Shown here: positions 46,513 through 57,300 of the stretch, in pieces
Layout: every line of letters begins with the position of its first letter
How positions within the stretch are numbered: position 1 is the stretch's first letter
Source: Segatella copri
GTDB taxonomy: Bacteria; Bacteroidota; Bacteroidia; Bacteroidales; Bacteroidaceae
Assembly: GCF_949820605.1 (NCBI RefSeq)
Contig: NZ_CATKVU010000006.1
Span: 372,001-436,000, forward strand
Direction: 5' to 3'
Length of the DNA: 64,000 bases
Notes under the pieces: generated by a model
What the model saw: only the letters and a program-made list of their open reading frames with translations
Database searches by the model: none
What the model was told of the DNA's origin: nothing
Translations under genes and position numbers: made by a program

Positions 46513-48966
46513 TTATTTTGTTTGTCTTTTGTAAGGAATGTATTCATCCCAGAGTTTCAATGAGTGCAGATAGCCTGAGAAAGGCCATGCCTCTTCGGCA
46601 TTCTTGCCCAGAAGCATAAACTGCGATGGCTTGACGAGGAGCTGGATATCTTTCTGGCTGATGAGCTTGGCGTTGATGTAGATGCTCTCGATTCTGCCGT
46701 CGAAGCAGACATATACGTGCTGCCACTTGCCTTCCAGGGTCTTCATCTCCTTGTAGCCGGCATCCTCATACCATCCGTAATGGTTCATCACACCGCAGCG
46801 TGGTTCGGTGCCGTTTACCAGCATCAGCTTCTCCAGTTCATCGTGCGAAGAGGTGAAATCGGCTACGCATTCATTCTCGGCAATCTCCGGATTCAGAATC
46901 CATGCCTCGATGGTATATGGAGCGTTGTCGCGGATAGTGGCTGGGAGCATGAAGTTGCTTCTGTAACTCTCCTTGCCGGTAAAGGCGAATGCCTTCTTGC
47001 CCTCTATGGTCTTGATGATGGCTGCTGTATCGTGCTGTGTCTCAAACTCGCCCTTGAGGTGAACATCCAGCGGACTGCCGTTCTTGATGTAAGGCACGGT
47101 ATCGCCCTCGTTGTAGTAGTCAGCGCTGATATCTACCACCAGTCCCTGACTGTTCTTGTCGGCTACTGCCTCACGTACGATGTTGCTTTGGGCATCGAAA
47201 GCCTTTTCTGCAGCCTCCTGTTCCCAGTTATAATAACGGAGATTGGTGAGGGTAAATTGTTTTTCGCCTGCACTAATTTCCAGTTTTCCTTCAGAAAGAT
47301 TCAGTCGAGGATCGTTTTCATCTATCTGATGCCAGCTTCCGTTGTCGAAAGCTTGGGCGGTGAGGGTATGCTTGCGTGTCTTGCCGAGCTGTGGATGAGT
47401 CATCACCAGCTGGGTGCCCGGTTGCAGGGTGATTGCATCTTTGCCAGTCATGCGCTCTCTGAGGGCGGTGCCCTGAAGAAGCGAGAACTTGCCGGCAAGC
47501 ATTCCCTCGTTGTTATGCCAGGTAGTACCATCGAAATCGGCTGCTGTCAGGCCTAGCCACTGCTGTGGGGCAGAATCTTCTACAGAACCATAAACCTTGA
47601 TGTTCCAGATGGCGCCACCGAAACCATTCTTCTGTCCGCCAGTATAGGTGAGGCGGATGTACTGCGCCTTGGCATTTCCGAAATCTACCATTGGCGAACC
47701 AGCCAGACGGTTCTGTCGCTTGTCAGAGAAGGTCTGCCAGTGCTTGCCGTCATTCGATGTCTCGATGAGATACTGATAGAACTGTGTTCCGTATTCAAAC
47801 TGAGTCCAGATGCTCTTGATGCTCTGCTTCTTGCCCAGGTCAATTTGGATCCAAGCCGGTCCGGTGGTGCGAGGGCGCCAGAGTGTGCCGTTGTTGTCAT
47901 CAACCGCATATTCCGGACGGAAGTCGTTGTCGTAGTAGGAAGAGGCGGTAACCTTGGCGCCGAAGGCGAGGTTCTTTGCTACCTTCATCTCCGGTTTCAG
48001 ATCGAGACCTTCGTGGGTTGGAATGACCTCCTTGATGGTACCGTCTGCATTGAATTCGAGTTTATCGATTGCCACCTGACGATGGAATCCACGGTTGGAA
48101 TGTGGATTATCGTGGCGATGATATACGATGTAGTAGTTGTCGCCTTCCTGGAGCACGCTGTTGTGTCCTGGACCATGAACGGTTCCATCGGCATTGGTCT
48201 TGAGGATAGTTCCGTGGTAGGTATAAGGACCGAGTGGACTCTTGGCTGTGGCGTAATCTACGCGGTAGCTGGCATCTTCGCAATGCTCGCAGGAGTAGAG
48301 GAAGTAGTAGATGCCGTTGCGCTTGAAGACGAAAGGAGCTTCGAAGAAGTGAGTAACCTCGGTGTTCGGGATGAGCTTGGTTTCGCTGAATGATTTCATG
48401 TCAGGATTCAGCTTACCTGCTCCGCAACCGAAGCCTTTGTAGATGCCCCAGGTGCCCCAATACATATAGACCGAACCATCATCATCTCGGAAGGTCTGAC
48501 CATCCAGAGTGATGGCATTCTTTACGAATCTATCCGGTACGAGCACGGCTTCGCTCTCGCCCAGCACATTTTTCCAAGGACCGCGAGGTGTATCGCCCAC
48601 ACCCAGATGGAGCTTGCAAGGCTGGCAGTAGAGATAGTAATACTTGCCGTCGGCTTCGTTCTGCATTACATCCGGTGCCCAGATCCAGTGGCTGTCTGGC
48701 CAGTTCATCGGCATCAGGGTCCAGTTCTTGAAATCCTTGCTGCACCAGAGCTGTGCCGGTCCGAAACCGGCTCCGCTACCATCGGTAGTAGCATATATAT
48801 AATAGGTGTCACCAAACTTCTTGATGGTTGGGTCGGCAAAATAGCCAGGCAGGATAGGGTTGCTTGCTCCCGGAGTGTTGTAAGCAGCTTTCTGGGCAGC
48901 ACCTGTCTCAGGCGCTGCCGCAGCTGCTGTTACGAATAGTGTTACAATTATATTTTTACTAACCAT
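46513..48966 (-). CDS. GH43 glycosidase with CBM32-like and LamG-like domains
   Basis: Predicted secreted arabinosidase- or galactosidase-type enzyme. Signal-like N-terminus, then a five-bladed GH43 propeller: YFADPT (general base Asp), TLDGQTFRDDDG (middle Asp) and FFEAPF (acid Glu). Residues about 330-470 resemble a CBM32 domain (LWRPRTTGPAWIQIDLG) and the C-terminus is LamG-like. The 817-aa length with three domains suits a surface enzyme. Ends 11 bases before GH127. Confidence 0.92.
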   Translation of the reverse strand: MVSKNIIVTLFVTAAAAAPETGAAQKAAYNTPGASNPILPGYFADPTIKKFGDTYYIYATTDGSGAGFGPAQLWCSKDFKNWTLMPMNWPDSHWIWAPDVMQNEADGKYYYLYCQPCKLHLGVGDTPRGPWKNVLGESEAVLVPDRFVKNAITLDGQTFRDDDGSVYMYWGTWGIYKGFGCGAGKLNPDMKSFSETKLIPNTEVTHFFEAPFVFKRNGIYYFLYSCEHCEDASYRVDYATAKSPLGPYTYHGTILKTNADGTVHGPGHNSVLQEGDNYYIVYHRHDNPHSNRGFHRQVAIDKLEFNADGTIKEVIPTHEGLDLKPEMKVAKNLAFGAKVTASSYYDNDFRPEYAVDDNNGTLWRPRTTGPAWIQIDLGKKQSIKSIWTQFEYGTQFYQYLIETSNDGKHWQTFSDKRQNRLAGSPMVDFGNAKAQYIRLTYTGGQKNGFGGAIWNIKVYGSVEDSAPQQWLGLTAADFDGTTWHNNEGMLAGKFSLLQGTALRERMTGKDAITLQPGTQLVMTHPQLGKTRKHTLTAQAFDNGSWHQIDENDPRLNLSEGKLEISAGEKQFTLTNLRYYNWEQEAAEKAFDAQSNIVREAVADKNSQGLVVDISADYYNEGDTVPYIKNGSPLDVHLKGEFETQHDTAAIIKTIEGKKAFAFTGKESYRSNFMLPATIRDNAPYTIEAWILNPEIAENECVADFTSSHDELEKLMLVNGTEPRCGVMNHYGWYEDAGYKEMKTLEGKWQHVYVCFDGRIESIYINAKLISQKDIQLLVKPSQFMLLGKNAEEAWPFSGYLHSLKLWDEYIPYKRQTK

Positions 48967-48993
48967 ATGAACTTCTTTTTTCTAAATGCTTTT

Positions 48994-50979
48994 TTATTTC
49001 TTGATAACCTTGATGACGAATCCACCGCCAGAAGCAAGATGAATCTTCATTTCCGATTTCTGATTGATGACAGATTTCTCTATCTTGTAATCCTCGGCAT
49101 CGTGGTTGGCATTGATGCCATCCTTCAATACGATTGCTTCGTAATCTCCATCCGCGAGGAAATCAAACTTCAGGGTGAGCGTGCGCTCATCCCAGTTGCT
49201 CTGACCGCCAACATACCAGTCGTTGCCCTTCTTTCTGGCGGTAACGATATACTTTCCGATTTCGCCCTGTGGCACGATGGTCTTGTCGAAAACTACAGGC
49301 AATGAAGCAATGTATCGGGTGTATGGCTCATCCGCCTCATAGTTGGTAGGAGTGTCGGCGAGCATCGTAAACGGACTGTCCTGTACGATGTAGCAGGCAG
49401 CCTGGTGGCATCGGGTACCCATCGAAATCGGTTTGGTGTAGATTGCCTTCCAGTTGTCGCGGGTTCCGTTTCTCATCGCTCCCGGTGTGAAATCCACCTG
49501 TCCTGCCATCATTCGGATGTATGGGAAGGTGACGTCGTAGAGTGGCATATCATTCTTTGCTTCCGTCCAGCGGCACTCTTCCATACCGAAAACACTCTCG
49601 TAGTTGAGGATGTTGGGGTAGGTGCGGTTCAGGCCGTTTGGCTTGTAGATGCCGTGCAGGTCGAGGATGAGATGATGCTTGGCGGTGCAGGCAGCCAGAC
49701 GTTCCACCATTTCGATGGCGGTCTGGTCGTCGCGGTCCATGAAATCCACCTTGAATCCCTTGATGCCCATATCAGCATAGGTCTTGCAGATGTTTTCCAG
49801 ATTCTCGTCCATCACGTTGAAGACTGCCCAAAGCACAATATCCACGCCCTTGCTCTTACCATATTCTATGAGCTTAGACAACTGGATATCGTCTATTGGT
49901 TTCAGAATGCTTCCCTCTTTCGAGTTGTACCATCCTTCATCAAGGATGATGTATTCCAAACCGTGATTATGAGCAAAATCTATGTAATATTTGTAAGTAT
50001 CGAAATTGATGCCTGCCTTGAAATCCACACCTTTCAGATTCCAGTCGTTCCACCAGTCCCAAGCCACCTTGCCCGGTTTGATCCAGGAAGTATCGCCTAT
50101 CTTGTTGGGAGCAGCCAGGGCGTACACCAGATTGTTGGTTGGCATCTGGGTATCGTGCTCTGTGATGGCGAAGATGCGCCAAGGATAATTGCGCTTGCCG
50201 GTGCTGGTTGCGATGTAATCGCAGGTGCTCTTTACGTGGCTCATGTGTCGCCAAGGGTAGTAAGCCATCTCCTTAGGGTAGGGAGCAAAGGCGGCTCTCA
50301 GGATTCCCTTCTCTTTATCCTGTTCGCTGCTGTTAGCCTTCAGCCACATGCCCGGATACTTCTCCAGGTCGCTTTCCAGAATAGTGACCTTTGCCTTTCC
50401 GCAATCTATGGTAGCCGGGAGAAAAGCCAAATCCTGCTTAGCGGTATCGAGTCGTGTTTCGTGATAGATATTCTGGAAAGCCATGGCAAAAGGCTTTTCT
50501 GGTGTCGTAGTGTATGGCAACCATGCCTTCTTGTCCTTGCCAAACTGGTAGGCGGCGGTTTCATTCAGTATGATGGTCTTGCCTTTTCGCTGGGTATAGA
50601 ATCGGTAAGCCACTCCCTCATCGTAAGCTCTCAGGATGATGCCGAAACCATTCTTCAGTTTCAGATTCAGTTCCTGATAAGCTGTTTCAAAGTTTTGCTG
50701 ACGATAGAATGGGGCATGGATAGTTTCCTTATGGTTGCTAAGCTTGTGGCTTGCTACCTTAGGATTCTTACCCATGTCCGTTCCATCGTTCAGCGTTACA
50801 CCTATTGAAGACTCCTGTAAAAGAATGGAGCCATTGTATTTAAATTGAAGAGAGAGAGACTTGTTGGTGTTGAGTTCTGCTACGATTTTACCATCTGGTG
50901 ATTTCACCAGATAGTTCTCTGCCGATACTGTTGCCCCTATATATAATAAGGTGGCGATGAAAAAGAGTTTCTTAACCAT
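48994..50979 (-). CDS. GH97 glycoside hydrolase, retaining alpha-galactosidase type
   Basis: Signal peptide, N-terminal GH97 beta-sandwich, a (beta/alpha)8 barrel and a C-terminal beta domain; 661 aa. GFKVDFMDRDDQ carries an Asp where retaining GH97 enzymes have their nucleophile, and LHGIYKPNGLNRTYPN follows. This points to alpha-galactosidase rather than the inverting alpha-glucosidase type. First gene of the minus-strand operon, from a promoter shared in style with GH146 and susC. Confidence 0.92.
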   Translation of the reverse strand: MVKKLFFIATLLYIGATVSAENYLVKSPDGKIVAELNTNKSLSLQFKYNGSILLQESSIGVTLNDGTDMGKNPKVASHKLSNHKETIHAPFYRQQNFETAYQELNLKLKNGFGIILRAYDEGVAYRFYTQRKGKTIILNETAAYQFGKDKKAWLPYTTTPEKPFAMAFQNIYHETRLDTAKQDLAFLPATIDCGKAKVTILESDLEKYPGMWLKANSSEQDKEKGILRAAFAPYPKEMAYYPWRHMSHVKSTCDYIATSTGKRNYPWRIFAITEHDTQMPTNNLVYALAAPNKIGDTSWIKPGKVAWDWWNDWNLKGVDFKAGINFDTYKYYIDFAHNHGLEYIILDEGWYNSKEGSILKPIDDIQLSKLIEYGKSKGVDIVLWAVFNVMDENLENICKTYADMGIKGFKVDFMDRDDQTAIEMVERLAACTAKHHLILDLHGIYKPNGLNRTYPNILNYESVFGMEECRWTEAKNDMPLYDVTFPYIRMMAGQVDFTPGAMRNGTRDNWKAIYTKPISMGTRCHQAACYIVQDSPFTMLADTPTNYEADEPYTRYIASLPVVFDKTIVPQGEIGKYIVTARKKGNDWYVGGQSNWDERTLTLKFDFLADGDYEAIVLKDGINANHDAEDYKIEKSVINQKSEMKIHLASGGGFVIKVIKK

Positions 50980-50985
50980 AACTTT

Positions 50986-50996
50986 CTAGGTTTATT
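50986..50996 (-). promoter_or_regulatory. Leader element AATAAACCTAG before GH97
   Basis: Minus-strand copy of the 11-base leader motif, 7 bases before the start codon. The same motif precedes GH146 and susC. Confidence 0.5.
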
Positions 50997-51073
50997 GTTG
51001 TTTTGTCCGTTTTGTTGTTCGCTTGGTGGCAATGCCTGTATTACCGGATTACCACAAGTTTTTATTTCTGCTG

Positions 51074-51136
51074 CAAATTTACGAATAGAATTGTTTATGT
51101 AATGCAAAGAAAGTCCAAAATGATGAAAATATCGTA
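51074..51136 (-). promoter_or_regulatory. Promoter of the GH97-GH43-GH127 operon with direct repeats
   Basis: -7 box TAAATTTG (51081-51074). TACGATATT starts 55 bases and GACTTTCTT 34 bases upstream of the box, the same two positions as in the GH146 and susC promoters. The second copy is degenerate. Likely sites for one activator. Confidence 0.55.
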
Positions 51137-51153
51137 TCACAAGTATCCTGTTA

Positions 51154-51216
51154 GACGATAATTGTATCTTTATGTACGATAATTTTAGGACTTCGTTGAT
51201 TTTTTCTGTTATTTTG
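51154..51216 (+). promoter_or_regulatory. Promoter of GH146 with direct repeats
   Basis: GACGATAAT (51154) and TACGATAAT (51175) are 21 bases apart, and the -7-like TTATTTTG (51209-51216) is 34 bases after the second. Matching distances occur upstream of susC. Confidence 0.6.
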
Positions 51217-51241
51217 CAGCCAGAAAAATAAATGAAACAAT

Positions 51242-51252
51242 AATAAACCTAG
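51242..51252 (+). promoter_or_regulatory. Leader element AATAAACCTAG before GH146
   Basis: Plus-strand copy of the shared leader motif, 5 bases before the ATG at 51258. Confidence 0.5.
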
Positions 51253-51257
51253 AAGAT

Positions 51258-54158
51258 ATGGATTTAAAGCAGTTTACATTATTGATAGGTGTAGCCAGTT
51301 TGCCATCCATGACAACAGCAGCCACGGTTTATCGCACCATCTCTAAGGTGGAGGCAATATCAGTAGATTGTCCGGTGGGCACAGTTCCCCGACTTCCTAA
51401 TCTCGTATGGGTAACCTATTCTGATGGTTATTCAGAGTATCGCCAGGTGCGCTGGGCTAACGCTCCGCTTGCTGATGAGCAGGCTGAGGCTGATGCGCAG
51501 AAACATCCTGCCGGGAGCCAATATGAGATAGGTGGTTTTGTGATTGGTGATGAGACTACCGACAATGGTTATCCTGTCAAGGCACAAATCAAGGTGGTGG
51601 CTGAAGGCTATCAGACTCCAGAAAAGGAAGTGGCTCATACCTTCTCACTCGCTGATGTGAGCATAGATGGTGACAACCGACTCACCCACAACCGTGATGA
51701 GGCTATCCGTGAGATCTGTTCCTGGGATGTTACCCAACAACTCTACAACTATCGCGATACCTACGGACTCAGTACCGAAGGGTATACCAAGAGTGATGGC
51801 TGGGATTCGCCAGACACCAAGCTCAAGGGTCATGGATCAGGCCACTATATGTCGGCAATCGCACAGGCATACGCCGTGGCAACTAATCCTGAACAGAAGG
51901 CAATCCTCCGCAAGAACATCACCCGAATGGTGAATGAGTTGCGAGAGTGTCAGGAGAAGACCTTCGTATATAATAAGGAACTGAAGCGCAACTGGGAGGC
52001 TCGTGATTTCGCTCCTGAGGCTGAACTCAGAGAGATGAAGGGCACCTGGGCTGCTTTTGATGAGTATAAGAAGCACCCTGAACTTTATGGCTACGGCTAT
52101 ATCAACGCCATTCCGGCTCAGCATTGCGCCCTGATAGAAATGTATCGTGCCTACAACAACTCCGATTGGGTTTGGGCTCCTTATTACAGCGTACACAAGC
52201 AACTTGCCGGTCTGATAGACATTGCAACCTACTTTGATGATAAGGAAATCTGCGACAAGGCACTCCTCATCGCCAAGGATATGGGACTCTGGGTATGGAA
52301 CCGCATGCACTACCGCACTTACGTAAAGCAGGACGGCACCCAGGATGAGCGCAGAGCCAAGCCGGGTAACCGCTACGAGATGTGGGACATGTACATCGCC
52401 GGTGAGGTGGGAGGTATGAGCGAATCGCTCTCCCGTCTTTCTGAGATGGTTTCCAATCCGGATGAAAAGGCAAAGCTCCTCGAGGCAGCCAACTGTTTCG
52501 ATGCGCCTAAGTTCTATGATCCGCTGAGCAAGAACATCGATGACATCCGCACCCGCCATGCCAACCAGCATATTCCGATGATTATCGGAGCGCTGCGCAG
52601 TTACAAAAGCAATCAGAAGCCATACTATTACAATCTGGCTGAGAACTTCTGGAGACTGGTGCAGGGCAGATACATGTATGCGATGGGTGGTGTAGGAAAT
52701 GGAGAGATGTTCCGCCAGCCATATACCCAGATACTGAGTATGGCAACCAACGGACTGCAGGAAGGCGAATCGGAGGCTTATCCGGATATCAATGAAACCT
52801 GCTGTGCGTATAACCTCGTCAAACTGAGCAAGGATCTGAACTGTTATAACCCTGATAATGCGCAGTATCTCGACTATATCGAGCGCACGCTGTATAATCA
52901 GATTATCGGTTCGCTCAATCCGGACCAGTATCAAACCTGCTATCAGTATGCAGTAGGTCTGAATGCCACCAAGCCGTTCGGCAACGAGACTCCTCAGAGC
53001 ACCTGCTGCGGTGGTACAGGTTCTGAAAACCATACAAAGTACCAGCAGTCGGCTTATTTTGCCAACGATCATACTCTCTGGGTAGGACTCTATATGCCAA
53101 CCACCCTCCGCTGGAAGGAGAAGGGGGTGACCATCAAGCAGGATTGCCTATGGCCGGCACAGCATTCAGCCATCAAGATTACGGAAGGTGAGGGCGATTT
53201 CACCCTGAAACTCCGTGTGCCATATTGGGCTACGCAAGGTTTCTCCATCAAGGTGAACGGCAAGGAAGTGACAAAGAGCTATCAGCCTAGCACCTATGTA
53301 GAACTGGAGCAGAAGCACTGGAAGGTGGGAGATGTCGTAGAAATCGACATGCCATTCAGCAAGCATATCGAATATGGTGCCGACAAGCTTTCGAGCGATG
53401 TGGCAAGTCTGGACGGTACTCCGCTGAAGACATCCTGGGTAGGAACCCTGATGTACGGACCATTGGTGATGGCGGGCACAGGCGCACAGACCTGGAACCA
53501 GGCTACGCTGAACATAGACTCCAAGTTGAGTAATATCACCGTGGGCGAATCAAACGGCGTTACCACAGGTGCAGGAGCCAATCTCCTTACCCTGAAGCTG
53601 GATGGCAAGGAATTCCAGCCAGACTATTATCGCAACGCCAACAGTACCCACTACTACCGCATCAACCTGACCGATGCTAAGAGCAAGAAGAGCAAGAAGG
53701 TGAAGATAGATTTCACCGAACTGAATTCTCTCCTGAATCTTGCCGCAGAGCGCAAGGCTGACCAGGAGAAGTGGAATGCCCTCTCTCAGAAGGTTCCGGA
53801 GTATGCTCCATGGGCACCGTTCGGATATGAGCGCATGCAGAAGGTAATGGCTCAGGCACAGGAGCTGGTGGCAAAGTGTAAGAAGAAGGTAACCCAGGAC
53901 GAACTGGAAGGTACTACTGCTATCCTGAACCGTGCCATCAACACGATGCGCCCTGGCAACCTTGCCGAGATGGAAGACCTCCGGGAACTCTCCGGTCTGC
54001 TTCGCCGTGCCGGCTGGCCGGATGACAACACCAGCGAGGAACTCAAGGATGCCATCAGTTATGGCAGAATGGTTCAGAAATACGTAACCGACGGAAGTGG
54101 AACCCACGACATGATTCATGCCGCTGTGGAAAAACTGAAGAAGGCGATGAAACAATAA
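51258..54158 (+). CDS. GH146 beta-L-arabinofuranosidase-like protein, 966 aa
   Basis: Short signal peptide, an N-terminal Ig-like domain (about 27-130), then the DUF1680/GH146 barrel with the metal/Cys centre: Glu and Cys in DINETCCAYNL, and CC in STCCGGTGSENH. C-terminal beta-sandwich and a helical FIVAR-type tail (about 830-966). Likely removes beta-L-arabinofuranose in a different context from the GH127 copy. Own promoter; next to susC. Confidence 0.9.
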   Translation: MDLKQFTLLIGVASLPSMTTAATVYRTISKVEAISVDCPVGTVPRLPNLVWVTYSDGYSEYRQVRWANAPLADEQAEADAQKHPAGSQYEIGGFVIGDETTDNGYPVKAQIKVVAEGYQTPEKEVAHTFSLADVSIDGDNRLTHNRDEAIREICSWDVTQQLYNYRDTYGLSTEGYTKSDGWDSPDTKLKGHGSGHYMSAIAQAYAVATNPEQKAILRKNITRMVNELRECQEKTFVYNKELKRNWEARDFAPEAELREMKGTWAAFDEYKKHPELYGYGYINAIPAQHCALIEMYRAYNNSDWVWAPYYSVHKQLAGLIDIATYFDDKEICDKALLIAKDMGLWVWNRMHYRTYVKQDGTQDERRAKPGNRYEMWDMYIAGEVGGMSESLSRLSEMVSNPDEKAKLLEAANCFDAPKFYDPLSKNIDDIRTRHANQHIPMIIGALRSYKSNQKPYYYNLAENFWRLVQGRYMYAMGGVGNGEMFRQPYTQILSMATNGLQEGESEAYPDINETCCAYNLVKLSKDLNCYNPDNAQYLDYIERTLYNQIIGSLNPDQYQTCYQYAVGLNATKPFGNETPQSTCCGGTGSENHTKYQQSAYFANDHTLWVGLYMPTTLRWKEKGVTIKQDCLWPAQHSAIKITEGEGDFTLKLRVPYWATQGFSIKVNGKEVTKSYQPSTYVELEQKHWKVGDVVEIDMPFSKHIEYGADKLSSDVASLDGTPLKTSWVGTLMYGPLVMAGTGAQTWNQATLNIDSKLSNITVGESNGVTTGAGANLLTLKLDGKEFQPDYYRNANSTHYYRINLTDAKSKKSKKVKIDFTELNSLLNLAAERKADQEKWNALSQKVPEYAPWAPFGYERMQKVMAQAQELVAKCKKKVTQDELEGTTAILNRAINTMRPGNLAEMEDLRELSGLLRRAGWPDDNTSEELKDAISYGRMVQKYVTDGSGTHDMIHAAVEKLKKAMKQ

Positions 54159-54285
54159 AAAAGATATAGAAACAACAAAACAATAAAACATTAAAGACAA
54201 CAAAGACATCATTTAGAATAAACAACATTTAAGAGTAACAAAATCGGCTTAAAAGACGAAAATATCGTCTAAATCGCTCATTTTG

Positions 54286-54348
54286 GACGATATTTTCACT
54301 TTTTTAGACGATAATGTAGCATAATATACAAAATATTGTGTTACTTTG
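54286..54348 (+). promoter_or_regulatory. Promoter of susCD with direct repeats
   Basis: GACGATATT (54286) and GACGATAAT (54307) are 21 bases apart, 55 and 34 bases upstream of the -7-like TTACTTTG (54341-54348). An extra inverted repeat AGACGA / TCGTCT is at 54254-54270. Confidence 0.6.
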
Positions 54349-54368
54349 CAATCGAAATTTAAACAATT

Positions 54369-54378
54369 ATAAACCTAG
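54369..54378 (+). promoter_or_regulatory. Leader element ATAAACCTAG before susC
   Basis: Same motif as ahead of GH97 and GH146, 12 bases before the susC ATG at 54391. Confidence 0.5.
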
Positions 54379-54390
54379 CAAAAATAGAAA

Positions 54391-57300
54391 ATGAGACAGA
54401 CACAAAAAATCTCAGGCTTTGTACATAGTCAAGCTTATGTAAAAGCCATCGCGTGTTTGGTCCTTGCATGTGGGGGGGGGCATTACCTACTCTAGCAGCA
54501 AATGAGACCTTATCAAACCCTAAGGTGGAAAATGTTCAGCAGAACGAAGTTACCGTAAAGGGTGTAGTGAAGGATGCCAATGGTGAAGCCATCATTGGTG
54601 CGAGTGTTATTGAAAAAGGCAACGCCAAGAATGGTACTGTTACCGATCTTGATGGTAACTATACCTTAAAGGTAAAGCGTGGCGCTACCTTAACAATCTC
54701 CTATATCGGATATGTAAATCAAGAGACCAAAGGCGGTGACGTGACACTTCAGGAAGACTTGAAGTCTTTGAACGAAGTAGTCGTTATCGGTTATGGTACC
54801 CAGAAGAAGGGTGACATCACTTCTGCCATTACCAGTGTCAAGGCAGAAGATTTCTCTCAGGGAAATATTCATGATGCAGGTGATTTGATCAAGGGTAAGG
54901 TTGCTGGTCTGACCATTTCTAATGGTTCTGGTGACCCTAGTGTTACTTCTGCTATTCGTCTTCGCGGTGTGATTTCTTTGAGCGGATCTAATACTCCTCT
55001 GGTTCTTGTTGATGGTATTGAGGGTGATATGTCAACAGTTGCTCCAGAAGATATTGAGAGTATTGACGTCTTGAAGGATGCATCAGCTGCTGCAATCTAT
55101 GGTACACGTGGTGCTGCTGGTGTAATTATCATTACCACAAAGTCGGGTCGTCGTGAGACAAATACTACTGTAAATTATAGTGGTTATGCTTCCATCGCAT
55201 CATTTGCCAATAAGCTTGATATGATGGATGGCTCTGATATCCGAAATGGTTTGACCAACTTTACTGACAAGGGATACGATACAGATTGGCTGGATGCAGT
55301 AACCCGTACTGCATTCACGCACAATCATAATATTTCTATTACTGGTGGTAACAAGACAACCTCTTATAATGCTGATTTCACTTATAGAAACCAGCAGGGT
55401 GTTTTCTTGAAGACTTATTCTGATGAAATGCGTTTCAATGCAGGTCTGTCGCATTATATGCTCAACGACATCGTGAAGTTGCAGTTCAATATAATGAAGA
55501 AGTATCATAAAAACGGTCCTGTAGATGCTGCCGGTACTCAGATTTATCGTCAGGCTATCATGCGTAATCCTACCGAGCCTATCTATAATAGTGATGGTAC
55601 CTATTATGAGAACATGTCTATCAACTATTATATGAACCCTATTGCTCTTTTGAATGAGCATACGGGTGAATACAAGACTGAGCAGACACGTATGACGGGT
55701 AATATCACAGTCGAGCCAATTAAGGGATGGAAGACCAACCTGATGATTGCTACCGACCGTTCTAATGCGCATGATGAAGGATATTATACTTCTCAGTATT
55801 ATGACCAGAAACAGAATGGATTCAAGGGTTATGCATATCATAGCTATAGTTATGGCAAGAGCGATAATCTTGAATTGACCTCAACCTATAAGCAGCAGTG
55901 GGGCGAGCATCGTTTCGAGGGTCTGGTAGGTTATAGCTATCAGTATAATATGTATGAGGGCTTCAACGCTAACAATACCAACTTCATGAGCGATTATTAT
56001 CAGTATAATAACCTTGGAGTAGGTGAATATCTGAAAGATGGTAAGGCTGGTATGGGTAGCTATAAGAACGACAATAAGCTCGTCGGTTTCTTTGGTCGTA
56101 TCAGTTATGGCTATGCTGATAAGTACAATCTCTTGGTGAGTGTACGCCGTGAAGGTTCATCTAAGTTTGGTGCTAACAATAAGTGGGGTACATTCCCTTC
56201 TGCATCTGCTGGTTGGACTATCAGTAATGAGAAGTTCATGGAAAGTACAAAGGGATGGTTGAATAATTTGAAGTTGCGTTTTGGCTATGGTGTAACCGGT
56301 GTCATTCCTAACGACCCATATCTGTCTCTTACCAAGTGGGAATTGGGTAGCAGCTACTATTATGATAAAGGTAAGTGGTATCAGGGACTTGCCGTTACAT
56401 CAAATCCTAACCCCGATTTGAAATGGGAGAAGTCTACTGAGTACAATATCGGTTTGGATTGGAGTGTATTGGATGATCGTTTGTCTGGTACTATTGATGT
56501 TTACCGCAAGAATACTTCTGATATGCTTTGGTGGTACACCGTTCCTACACCTCCAAATCTGGTAAGCTCTACTTTGGCTAATGTTGGTAAGATGCGTAAT
56601 CAGGGTATTGAAATCGGTATCAACGCTGTTCCTGTTCGCACAAAAGATTTTGAGTGGAAGACTACTGCTACCTTCGCTACCAATGCTACTAAGTTGATTA
56701 GTCTTTCCAACGACTTGTATGAGACAGCCAATGAGCAGGATATTGCTTATTTGGGTGAGCCTATCACTATGTCAACCCAGCGTATGGCAGTTGGAAAACC
56801 TCTCGGTCAGTGGTATGGTATGAAGGCTGTTGGTATCTCTGAAAATGGTCTTTGGATGATTCTGAATAAAGAAACTGGTGAAGCTGAGGAGTTTACTGAT
56901 AATATGCTTACCGATGATAAGTATCATCAGTATTTGGGTAATGCTATCCCTAAGTTCAATGTGGGTTGGAGTAATACGCTTCGCTACAAGAACTTTGATC
57001 TCAGTATGCAGTTTACCGGTCAGTTTGGATTCAAGATTCTGAATGAGGCTCGTGCTTATTATGAGAACAATGCCGTTACCTATAACCGTTTGAAGAGCGC
57101 TGCAGAGAAAAAGTTCGGAACAGCTGTACTTTCTGTAGCTCAGAAGCAGACATTCGTAGATTATTACTTGGAAAATGGTAATTTCTTGAAGTTGTCTAAC
57201 TTGACTTTCGGTTATACTGTACCTTTGAAGGAAAATCACTATGTAAAGAACCTGTATTTGTATTTGTCAGGTGATAATCTCTTTACTATTACAGGCTATA

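Noticed and set aside
49405..50808. 467-aa open frame opposite GH97
   Set aside because: An antisense shadow with low-complexity composition; the minus-strand gene is unambiguous.
51837..53072. 411-aa open frame opposite GH146
   Set aside because: An antisense shadow of a well-supported gene.
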